Below, piece by piece: positions 44,365-54,189 of a stretch of DNA of 64,000 nucleotides; the first letter of the stretch is position 1; each line of letters opens with the position of its first letter. The position numbers were made by a program, and so were the translations under genes. The notes under the pieces are model-generated. The model had not been told where the DNA came from. It was given only the letters and a program-made list of their open reading frames with translations, and searched no databases. Location of the stretch: positions 55,156,450 to 55,220,449 of the forward strand of contig OY997641.1 of NCBI GenBank assembly GCA_963921795.1, read 5' to 3'. The stretch comes from Nannobrachium achirus (taxonomy: Eukaryota; Chordata; Actinopteri; Myctophiformes; Myctophidae).

Positions 44365-44623
44365 TTAGTTGATTTCTGGAGTAGTAGCTCGAAGAAATGT
44401 GCTGGTTGAGAGGCGCGCGAGACTTTTTATAACTTCGACAAAAGAAAGGAAAGTAAAGTCTGGGTGCATCCCCACCAATCACAACAAAGAATGAGAGCGC
44501 GGGCTGCGTGTGTTTGAGCTCCCCTCCAATCAGCATCATCGTCCTCCCTATGGCTCCTCCCAGAGCCCTGCCCCCTGTCTAAAATCTTTGCGTTCATCCC
44601 CAAAGAAGGAGGTTCCTCTGAGT

Positions 44624-44650
44624 CTGAGGACGTAAGGGAGGACAGGCAGA
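44624..44650 (-). promoter_or_regulatory. H4-type promoter block upstream of the mirror H2A
   Basis: CTGAGGACGTAAGGGAGGAC matches the block before both H4 genes. It lies beside the H2A/H3 block and a poly(C)-(CA)n tract, with no H4 gene attached. Confidence 0.55.
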
Positions 44651-44660
44651 TCATCAGCTA

Positions 44661-44795
<135 letters not shown>

Positions 44796-44934
44796 ATTCA
44801 ATTCAATCCCCTATTCGTTTTTGGTCATAGCAGTTTACAGTAATATTACTAGTCAACTCTTCTTATCGATATGATATGAGTCTTTCTCTTTGTTTTATGT
44901 ATTTTCTTATACTATCTGAATGTGATTGAGGAAA

Positions 44935-45108
44935 AAACAGTGCTATTTGTTTATACCCTGTATAAAATGACACAATGCAACATAAAGTGTACCCTCTCCA
45001 GCGGTATATATGTTCCCCATTTTCATCTGTTTTTATTTTATTTTTGACACTTGCTTTGGCAATATAAACGTATGTTTTCTCATGCCAATAAAGCTCATTT
45101 GAATCGAT
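44935..45108 (+). mobile_element. LINE 3'-end fragment
   Basis: The same family on the plus strand, ending CATGCCAATAAAGCTCATTT. It lies between H2A and H1, the mirror position of the 33318 copy. Confidence 0.7.
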
Positions 45109-45375
45109 GTATATCCAATCCCTATGCTATATGATACTTACTATTCATGTCGTTTTCATGTTGAAGTTTAACACAATATCCAACATGGGTGGTGGGTGGG
45201 TTTGCAATCATGTAAGGAAAAGGCAAGGAAAAAGTTTGGATTAGAACACAGGCGAGCTACGATGTTTAACCTTGTAATACATTAAATGTATTTTAGCAGG
45301 GGCCCTCTCACATGTGAACGTGGTCCGTGGTGCATAGAAGTAGAATTGAGGATACTCTTATAAAATAAGGTGGTG

Positions 45376-45391
45376 GGCTCTTAAAAGAGCC
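45376..45391 (-). terminator. Histone 3' stem-loop (broken H1)
   Basis: Reverse complement reads GGCTCTTTTAAGAGCC. It is intact although the gene is disrupted. Confidence 0.93.
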
Positions 45392-45420
45392 TTTGCGGGT
45401 ATAAATGTGGAACTGACAGT

Positions 45421-46814
45421 TTACTTCTTTTTGGGGGCTGCTTTCTTCGCTGCCTTGGGTTTGGCAACCTTCTTGGCGGGAGATTTCTTGGCTGCTGCGG
45501 GCTTCTTCGCCACTTTCTTGGGGCTCTTTGTGGCCTTCTTCGGGCTTTTTGCTGCTACTTTCTTGGCAGCAGGCTTCTTGGCTTTCTTCGGTGATTTCTT
45601 TGCGGCTACGGGCTTCTTTGCTGCAGCCTTCTTGGGCTTCTTTGCCGCGGCGGGTTTCTTGGCGGCAGCGGGCTTCTTTGCTTTGACGGCTTTCTTAGCA
45701 GCAGGCTTCTTCGCCTTCACCGCTTCAACCTTCTTGTTCATTTTGAAAGAACCAGACGCACCGGTGCCTTTGAGTTGGACCAGGGTGCCTTTATAGCCCT
45801 GAATACATGACTCTCATATACATGAGAGTCATGCTCGAACTTTAACATGAGGACCAGTGGGTAATCGAGCCATCAACGGTTTGCGCTAGGAACGTCAGAT
45901 TTCAAAAATAAAGTGCTTACCCAAGCCAACTTTGCTAACGATTTGACGCCGCACAACGTTCATTACACGCCGCTCCCCGGTTGTTGAGTAAAAAGCATTT
46001 TTGTCCGAAATTATTTTGTTTTCCATTGGACTTCCTCGCTTATCCCAAATGATGATCCAACCTGCGCCTCACTTGTGCCACAGCGCCCCCACATGCTTGG
46101 TAGGTGTATTTCGCTGTAACAGGTAGGTTTTCACAGCTTCACTTGTTATAATTCTTAGCTTCTTGATTCTTTTCCCTTCTCCTCCGGTGTTTGCGCTCAT
46201 GTGTCTCTCTCAAGTAGTCAAGTCAACAAGTGAGAAGATGTTCGGCACTACAAGACAATGTGTTTAGATTCAGTTACAGCCGATAGAGGGCGCAGTTTCG
46301 CACTTTGGGGGTAAGCGAGGAAATGACCCGGATGTCCAATGGAAAACAAAATAATTTCGGACAAAAATGCTTTTTACTCAACAACCGGGGAGCGGCGTGT
46401 AATGAACGTTGTGCGGCGTCAAATCGTTAGCAAAGTTGGCTTGGGTAAGCACTTTATTTTTGAAATCTGACGTTCCTAGCGCAAACCGTTGAGGGCTCGA
46501 TTACCCACTGGTCCTCATGTTAAAGTTCGAGCATGACTCTCATGTATATGAGAGTCATGTATTCAGGGCTAGGTGCCTTTAGAGACCAGGCTCTTGACGG
46601 CGATCTTAACGCGGGCCTTGTTCTTCTCCACATCGTATCCACCGGCAGCCAGAGCCTTCTTGACCGCAGCCAGGGACACACCGCTCCGCTCCTTGGAGGC
46701 GGACACGGCCTTGACGACCAGCTCAGCGACGCTGGGGCCGGTCTTCTTGGGTCGTGGTGCTGCCTTCTTCTTGGCTGCTTTGGCCGGAGCTGGAGCTGGT
46801 GCGACTTCTGCCAT
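45421..46814 (-). pseudogene. Histone H1 broken by a DNA-transposon insertion
   Basis: Codons for the N-terminus and most of the globular domain (46814-46572, ending LVSKGT) are separated from the rest of the gene (45793-45421, resuming at AAAGGCACC and running through the Lys/Ala tail to the stop) by a 778 bp element. The target GGTGCCTTTA is duplicated exactly at both ends. Without the insert and one target copy the frame is continuous and would encode about 201 residues, so no host sequence was lost. The promoter (TGTGTTT box at 46956) and the 3' stem-loop remain. The N-terminal half could still be transcribed, but the frame hits a stop (TAG) as the element begins. Loss of function is inferred. 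Confidence 0.95.
45794..46571. mobile_element. Non-autonomous long-TIR DNA transposon (Mutator-like candidate)
   Basis: The terminal inverted repeats start TAGCCCTGAATACATGACTC and run about 240 bases at each end (45794 to about 46030, and about 46335 to 46571) with few differences. They are flanked by a perfect 10 bp direct duplication, GGTGCCTTTA (45784-45793 and 46572-46581). Each TIR contains a smaller palindrome built on CATGACTCTCAT. The ~300 bp centre has no coding potential that I can see. Long TIRs with 9-11 bp duplications fit Mutator-like elements, but I do not recognise the family. Confidence 0.9.
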
Positions 46815-46879
46815 TATAGTAACTTAGTCCTGTCTTGTCGAAACTTGACACTGACAAACTGACAGTGAACGCGCTGGAC

Positions 46880-46962
46880 TTAAACACCACATGAGAACCA
46901 TGTAGACTCAACCCACTGGGTCAGTGCTCTGTGTGCTGCAGAATACTGAGACAGTTGTGTTT
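46880..46962 (-). promoter_or_regulatory. Promoter of the broken H1
   Basis: Reverse strand carries AAACACA (46956-46962) and the same conserved block found at the two other H1 genes. Confidence 0.78.
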
Positions 46963-48244
46963 TCTCCTCAACAAAAAACACATAAAACACAAGTGAATAA
47001 AAGTTTTTAAGTCAAAAGAACAAGTGGAGCAGATAGCAGACTAGTTTCACGTCCTAATAAAATCATGTAGAGCCCTAGGGACTCCTGAGTTTTGTTTTGG
47101 GACGTTTAAAACCTCGCTACATGGAGAGATGTTGACCAACTTTCCTTTGTTATTTGTCTTTTAAAATATTTCCAACATACATTACCCTGGCAAATATTCA
47201 CTGCACAGCAAGGGGAGATGTCTGGCAATGTATTACAAGTAAAACAAGTCATCTGTGTCAAAGTGTTTTGTTTTAAAATCATCATTTCCCAGTGTCTGCA
47301 AGCACACCTGTCCAGTGGCATGGCAACTTATGAGAGGACACTGTGGTCATAAGCTCCTGTTTTGTTATTATTAATTTTGACTCATTTCACACCTGTAATT
47401 ATTGAAGAATGGTGCCATTTACAACTAAATACATAGGTCAAACACACAAGACACAATTTAATTGTGTATGTACCACATTTATACTCAAATTGTATGATAT
47501 GTCTATAAGTAAGGGACCACAATAGCAGTGTTGTTTGTGGATGTAGCAAAACGAATTTGTCAATATACTTACAGTATAGCCTATATATTATGTTTTTTTC
47601 CCCTTCCAAATCCATGGTTGTATGTCAAGGCACTTTTGTAGCGTTGTAGGCCTTGGCTTGTAGGCTGAGTTTCACACTGCACAGTGCAAGTGGCCAAGAG
47701 GGGTCTGGGGACCACTCCCCAGCAAAATAAGTTCATAATAGTATCACAATTATTTTAACCACTTGCATACTTTGACTATTCAAAACATTTGGCAACGTCA
47801 CTTTTTCTTGTTTAGTTTTTTCTCTGTCAGTTTGGGGGTCATATACACAAAATATAGGATATTATACACACCATGATCAGTGCTTATGGACCCTAACCAA
47901 CTACAAGCTAAAAAGGAAGAATATGTAGGTCAGATCAGAGGCTACCATCATGCTCATACTTGTTGACTGTCAGTAATAAATAAATAAAAAGAATAAGAAA
48001 AGTATGACATTTGCATATGAATGGGTTTGTTTCGAACATAAAAACATTTGCATGTCAATGTCAAGAACAAACTCAGTGCCATGAGCTAAATTCAGTTCTG
48101 GCCTTAGACAAATAAGTTTACGATAGGGGTATCCTATATATAAGGCTAACACAGATACTGCATTTAAATGCTCAATTAAAGCCTCTTTAAACTGTTCATA
48201 ATTTAAAGAGCAAGAGGTTGATCTCTTTTCTTGAAAAGATGGGT
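46963..48244. other. H1-H2B spacer of the mirror quintet
   Basis: No gene. The part nearest H1 (to about 47340) matches the upstream regions of the other two H1 genes in inverse orientation. Confidence 0.65.
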
Positions 48245-48260
48245 GGTCCTTAAAAGGACC
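48245..48260 (-). terminator. Histone 3' stem-loop (mirror H2B)
   Basis: Reverse complement reads GGTCCTTTTAAGGACC, the H2B version. Confidence 0.95.
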
Positions 48261-48292
48261 GTTGTGTTTTAGAGCAGGCAGGACAGGACAGT

Positions 48293-48679
<387 letters not shown>

Positions 48680-48789
48680 CTAGTAGATACTGAAGAAGGA
48701 ATGACTCCCGACGTGGCTTTGCACCCTTATTTATACCAACCCCATGTAAATGAAGGGTTCACATCCCTGCACAGGATTGGATGATTCGG

Positions 48790-49573
48790 CCACAAGGAGG
48801 GAGGTGTCAGTTTCTGCAAAATGTTTTACCGCCCAGCCCTACAACATGCTCTATTGTCCCTCAAAATGAGCGGGACACATTTTCCCTCCTATGTGGAAAG
48901 TCTCGGTTTGGGACAAAGTATATTATATACATTTAGGGTATATTTATTATTTAATTGAATAATGATACGCAACACGCCCATAGACAATTCCAGTGTCTTT
49001 CAATGCACAACATAATACTTAATTAGAACAGTCTGTGTTCATCTGTAAATTAGTGTCACTATAACTGCAAAGCAGACTATTGCTTAGCTTGATTCCCATT
49101 TATTTCCCTTCCCAGTTCTTTTTAACCACATACTTTAATCATGTTTATTATGTGTAGCTACCGCTGTCTGACTTCAAACACCAACGGAAAGATGTGTGTA
49201 ATCGTTTGAGATGAAATTAGGCGGCTCATTCTACAGTCCTATGGTTTTCACCCAGGCGCCGAAGCCCAGTAAAAAGTGAACATAGTTTAGTTTATTCATT
49301 TATATAAGTGAGTCAGGGAGTGAGAGGGCTGGCAAAAGTGGGCGTGAATTTGGTCTACATTTAATCAGATTAAATACAATTGTGATTTTAAATGCAAATG
49401 ATTTTTAATGCACTATAGTGCTTATACTGACCGGGCTGGTCAGTAACAGTTGTAATACTGTCAAATCCATGTTTACTGCACGCTTGCCTATATAGGGTAG
49501 TTAGCAGTTTACATTAAACTTGTACAGGACAACACATTGGCATAGAATCGACTCTCTGAAGAACTGTGTGGGC
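48790..49573. other. H2B-H4 spacer of the mirror quintet
   Basis: AT-rich, no gene or recognised repeat. Confidence 0.6.
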
Positions 49574-49589
49574 GGCTCTTAAAAGAGCC
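49574..49589 (-). terminator. Histone 3' stem-loop (split H4)
   Basis: Reverse complement reads GGCTCTTTTAAGAGCC. Confidence 0.93.
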
Positions 49590-49623
49590 TTTGGGTTGTT
49601 GATAGATCAAGTCGAAAATATTA

Positions 49624-50061
<438 letters not shown>

Positions 50062-50097
50062 AACAACACCGTTCCTCTGCACGCAACATGCGCGCGA

Positions 50098-50205
50098 AGG
50101 GGCGTTTGAGGAGTGCATTTCTCCTAAACTAAGAAAACCATGGTTTCGTACGAAACCCTTCGTTTTCTGTCATTTACTCGAAATGCACTCCTCTTGGGTC
50201 ACATA
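50098..50205. repeat. DIRS internal complementary region
   Basis: Read on the plus strand this is the inverse of the left outer end (to CGAAACCCTTCGTT at about 50164) joined directly to the inverse of the right outer end (TTCTGTCATTTACTCG onward). It therefore holds both termini fused at one GTT, which is the template proposed to restore the ends and circularise DIRS cDNA. Confidence 0.9.
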
Positions 50206-50524
50206 AACCCCCGGAAGCGCACACCCTCAAAAATCCGCCCGCTCCGCCTGACAGGAGACCACACCCCCGGCGTGGCCCCTCCCCCACGGAGCCCCGAGCC
50301 CACCGGACTCGAGAGCGGAAGAAAGTAGAAAGACCCTGACAGACCGAAATCCGCCTCATGAACTAATAGGCCGACCAGGTCCGCCTCATAAAACCCTGAC
50401 AGGCTGGAGCCCGCCTATTCACTAATAGGCCCACTAGCAGCCGTTTTATAAGGAAACAGGGTCTCCCCCTTTTACCGAGAGCAAAGGGACTTGGTCTCAG
50501 CTATAAAAAAGGGGGAAAAAGTCT

Positions 50525-51646
50525 TTAACTAGAGGAGGCGGCAACACCCAGGACCGAATGCGCCAATGAAGATGGAGCCACGTCCAAATGGTAAAAAACC
50601 ACAAAAGTCGACGGAGTCGACCAGTTAGCCGCCGAACAGATCTCTTGGATCGAGACACCCCTGGCTAGAGCCCAGGAGGTCGACATTCCCCTAGTGTCAT
50701 GAGCCCTTAGGCCCTCAGGAACCGGGACTTTAGCACAAGTGTAGGCCATCTTTATGGCCTGCACAATCCACCTTGAAAGTGAAGCTTTAGGCACCGCTTT
50801 CCGTCTAGGACCACTTTTAAAAGTGACAAACAGTTGGTTTGACGCTCTAATAGCCCTCGTCTTCTCACAGTAAATCCTCAAGGATCTTACCGGACAAAGA
50901 CAATGTAGACGCCTATCCTCCTCCGAAGAAAACGGAGGAGGATGAAAAGCCACCAACTCGGTTGGCTCATGTATAATCACACGGTTCTTTGGGACAAACG
51001 CCAAATGGGGTTTTAGCAGAACCTTCTTGCCATCCTCACAGAATCTCATGCACACCGGGTCCACCGATAACGCATGTAGATCACTGACTCTTTTGGCTGT
51101 AGACAAAGCCAACAAAAGACTAGTCTTAAAACTCAAAAGCTTTAAGCTCGCCGCCTCCAGAGGCTCAAACGGTGGACGGCACAGCCCGTCCAACACCACA
51201 CCCAAATCCCACGATGGGAAAAGGGACCTAGTAACCGGTTTAAGCTGGTGCACACCCGCTAAAAACCGAGCCACCAGACGGTGCCTACCCACCGTCTTAC
51301 CCTCAAAGCCCACATGGCACGCTGACAGCGCCGCCAAGTAACCTTTAATGGTAGAAAAGGCAAGACCACTTTCTAACTTTTCCTGAAGGAAATTCACAAC
51401 AAGCTGGACCGGAGCCTCAAACGCCACCACCGGTGACGTACGCTCCGCACACCAGTCTTCAAAGATCCTCCACCTCTTATCATAAGCCGACCGCGTGGAC
51501 GAAGCCCTAGCACTTTGAATAGTCTGAACCGCCCCTGGTGTCAGACCCAAAGCGCTCAAAGACTCCCCTTCACGGGCCAAACCTGAAGGTCTAGCTTCGC
51601 CGGGTCGGGATGGAAGATCTCCTGCCCTGCCTGCCGTAGCAGATCT
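50525..51646 (-). CDS. DIRS tyrosine recombinase (integrase)
   Basis: The C-terminal part of a long open frame that overlaps the end of the RT frame in another phase. The upstream part of that frame runs antiphase through RT and is probably not translated, so the start given is approximate; no ATG lies near it. An N-terminal SAM-like DNA-binding region (STRSAYDKRWRIFEDWC onward) precedes the catalytic domain with the first Arg in STAKRVSDL, the pair RAHDTRG, and the nucleophile Tyr in FYHLD near the C-terminus. The order R...HxxR...Y matches the family. It would join or insert the circular cDNA without a target duplication. Confidence 0.88.
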   Translation of the reverse strand, partial: RSATAGRAGDLPSRPGEARPSGLAREGESLSALGLTPGAVQTIQSARASSTRSAYDKRWRIFEDWCAERTSPVVAFEAPVQLVVNFLQEKLESGLAFSTIKGYLAALSACHVGFEGKTVGRHRLVARFLAGVHQLKPVTRSLFPSWDLGVVLDGLCRPPFEPLEAASLKLLSFKTSLLLALSTAKRVSDLHALSVDPVCMRFCEDGKKVLLKPHLAFVPKNRVIIHEPTELVAFHPPPFSSEEDRRLHCLCPVRSLRIYCEKTRAIRASNQLFVTFKSGPRRKAVPKASLSRWIVQAIKMAYTCAKVPVPEGLRAHDTRGMSTSWALARGVSIQEICSAANWSTPSTFVVFYHLDVAPSSLAHSVLGVAASSS

Positions 51647-54189
51647 CTGATTGGCGGCAGAGGCCACGGGTTGCCGTAAAGGAGGGGAGATATCTCCGAC
51701 CTCCACACGCCCCACCCCGGAGCCACCAACAATAGTTTGAGGCCGAACCGCCTGACCCTCTCCAAAGTCTGGGGGATCAGTTCCAACGGAGGAAACGCGT
51801 ACAGCAGTTCCCTCGGCCAGTCGTGAGCCAGAGCATCCAGCCCCAGTGGGGCTGGCCCCGTCGCAGAGAAGAAAAGTGTACACTTCGCGTTCTCTGCTGA
51901 CGCGAACAAGTCGACTTGAGGCTGACCGAACCTGCTCCAAATCTGTCTCACCACTCCCGGGTGGAGGGACCAATTTGCATAAAGGGGCTCCCCCCTGGAC
52001 AGCAGATCTGCTCCGCTGTTCAGAAGCCCCGGAATGTGCGACGCCTTGATCGACGCCAAACGTGGTTCCCACCACAGCGTCAGATCCCGCGCCAGCTGAT
52101 TGAGAGCCGGGGAGGAGAGGCCCCCCTGCTTGTTGATATAGCACATGGTCGTCGTGTTGTCCGTCCTGATCAACACGTGACACCCTTCCACAAAAGGCAA
52201 AAAATGTTTCAACGCCAGAAACACCGCCTTTAATTCCAGGAAATTGATGTGCCGCTTCTGTAGAGCGGAGTCCCAAACTCCCCTCACCGAACGGCCCTCG
52301 TGCGTTGCGCCCCAACCACTGAGGCTGGCGTCCGTTGTGATCACTTTCCGTGACACCACCACGCCCATACTGACCCCCTGGGACAGAAGAGTCACGTCCA
52401 CCCACGGTCTCAGTGTGTACACACACCCTGGGGACACCTTGACCTTGCGGCGACCTTGTGTCGAGTGGATTTTGAGTGCCAACATCCACTTTTGAAAAGG
52501 CCTCATATACAGCCTGCCCAGCCTGAGTAGATGGATAGTTGAGGCCATCAGCCCTGACATAATCATGCAGCGCTTGTACGTGACCACTCTGCCCACGCGA
52601 AAAGACTTCGCGCAGGCCACGATCTTGACTAATCGCTCCTGTGAGAGTCGAGCCGTCATATTTATTGAGTCCAGCGAGATCCCCAAAAAGGTGGTCTGCT
52701 GAGCTGGTGTTAACATACTCTTTTTGAAGTTTATGTTGAACCCCAGAGAGGTTAACTGCGACATCACCACATTGGTGAGACGTGTCACCTCCTCTCTTGA
52801 ACTTGCGCTTATTAACCAATCGTCCAGGTACGTCGCAAGTCGGATTCCCTGCTGCCGCAGGGGAGCTATAGCCGCTTGTGTCACTTTGACAAACACGCGG
52901 GGAGACAGAGAGAGGCCGAACGGGAGAACAGTGTATTCGTACACTTTCCCCTCGAAACCGAACCTCAGGAATTTTCTGTGTGGGGGGTAAATTCCCACAT
53001 GCTGGTACGCGTCCTTCAAATCGAGGGACGTCCAATAATCGTTGATTCTGATCGAGCGCAATAGCGCTACGTTCGTCAACATTTTGAAACTGTACTTTAC
53101 CAGAAAATTGTTGAGGGCTTTTAGGTCCAGAATGGGCCTCAGCCCCCCCCCTTTCTTTGGCACAACGAAATAATGAGAATAAAACCCCAGACCGAGCTGA
53201 TCTGTGGAAATTTCCCTGATCGCTCCTTTCCCCAATAAAGAGTGAATCTCCTCCCTCAGAATCAAAGCGGCCTGCCCCTTTGCATGCGTGAATATCACTC
53301 TGTCTGACAAGGGAGGCTGGGTTGAGAATTGTAGCCTGTATCCCTGCCTCACGGTGCGAAGCACCCAGGGACACGGCTTGCATGCTTTCCATTGAGTTAA
53401 ATGCCTTGACAAAGGATTCTGAATGGGAGCTGACGTCAGACCTAACGGAATGTGATTGACAGGAATGCACGGTATGTGCATCCCCGGACACGACTCTGAC
53501 GTCACCGGTAACGCGGAAGTCAAAGGGACTCGAGACTGAGTCACGTGACCTACTACTGAGCGTGACACCGTCTTGCTGTGACGCGAGGGCCTTACGTTTA
53601 ATGCCTTTATCACCGGCGACAACACTTTGTCGCACGGTGGGACAGGAGGCAGAGGAGGAGTGTAAAAAGGAACGCATTCTTGTAAACACGTCCTGTCTAA
53701 AACCCTGTTTAATACTGCTGCCGCAGCTCTGGCTGGGACAGCTAAACAAGAAGGACCTCTCTGCCACCTTCTTACCTTGACTGGCGCTTTGGCGCCCTCT
53801 CGTGTCGGAAGGGAGGATTGAGGCTGTGGAACAATTAAACCTTTTATATTGGAAATGCCCCTTAAGGGGGTTTCCTTGAAGGCTGTTTGTGTTTGTGATT
53901 GTGGTACTGGGCATGCATATTTTATATATGGATGTCCCCACTGGGGATTCTCCATTGTGTGTGCATTGTGAAAGAAGAGACCTTGTTTCGCAGACACATT
54001 CTTTACTGGGGAGAAAACATTTGGCACAGTAACAAAATTCACATTTACATTGAATTCCTCCACCCTGGGTGGCAGGATCAAAAGTGCACTGTGCTTGCGC
54101 GCTGGAGAGCCGTCCATGACCCTGTCTCCGTGCGCCGAGGGTGAGAAGGCCCTCTTTCTCAAAGTGTCATTTTCTCGACCCTCTCCCAC
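51556..54189 (-). CDS. DIRS reverse transcriptase / RNase H polyprotein
   Basis: Up to 877 residues. The frame begins at a GTG and the first ATG is at 54117, so the start is uncertain. The RT core has LDLKDAYQHVGI near residue 390, LPFGLSLSPRVF near 420 and the catalytic YLDDW near 452. RNase H follows with TTDASLSGWG near 616, the Glu in LELKAVFLAL near 655 and IRTDNTT near 675. A downstream VDLFASAEN region near 760, with LLYAFPPLELIP, is typical of DIRS polyproteins, where a methyltransferase-like domain is described. All catalytic aspartates are present and there is no internal stop. It copies element RNA into DNA. Confidence 0.93.
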   Translation of the reverse strand: MGEGRENDTLRKRAFSPSAHGDRVMDGSPARKHSALLILPPRVEEFNVNVNFVTVPNVFSPVKNVSAKQGLFFHNAHTMENPQWGHPYIKYACPVPQSQTQTAFKETPLRGISNIKGLIVPQPQSSLPTREGAKAPVKVRRWQRGPSCLAVPARAAAAVLNRVLDRTCLQECVPFYTPPLPPVPPCDKVLSPVIKALNVRPSRHSKTVSRSVVGHVTQSRVPLTSALPVTSESCPGMHIPCIPVNHIPLGLTSAPIQNPLSRHLTQWKACKPCPWVLRTVRQGYRLQFSTQPPLSDRVIFTHAKGQAALILREEIHSLLGKGAIREISTDQLGLGFYSHYFVVPKKGGGLRPILDLKALNNFLVKYSFKMLTNVALLRSIRINDYWTSLDLKDAYQHVGIYPPHRKFLRFGFEGKVYEYTVLPFGLSLSPRVFVKVTQAAIAPLRQQGIRLATYLDDWLISASSREEVTRLTNVVMSQLTSLGFNINFKKSMLTPAQQTTFLGISLDSINMTARLSQERLVKIVACAKSFRVGRVVTYKRCMIMSGLMASTIHLLRLGRLYMRPFQKWMLALKIHSTQGRRKVKVSPGCVYTLRPWVDVTLLSQGVSMGVVVSRKVITTDASLSGWGATHEGRSVRGVWDSALQKRHINFLELKAVFLALKHFLPFVEGCHVLIRTDNTTTMCYINKQGGLSSPALNQLARDLTLWWEPRLASIKASHIPGLLNSGADLLSRGEPLYANWSLHPGVVRQIWSRFGQPQVDLFASAENAKCTLFFSATGPAPLGLDALAHDWPRELLYAFPPLELIPQTLERVRRFGLKLLLVAPGWGVWRSEISPLLYGNPWPLPPIRDLLRQAGQEIFHPDPAKLDLQVWPVKGSL

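Noticed and set aside
50525-53941. A single 1138-residue open frame across most of the DIRS element
   Set aside because: Only the last third has recombinase motifs. The rest lies antiphase to the RT/RNase H frame and has Ser/Gly/Arg-rich shadow composition.
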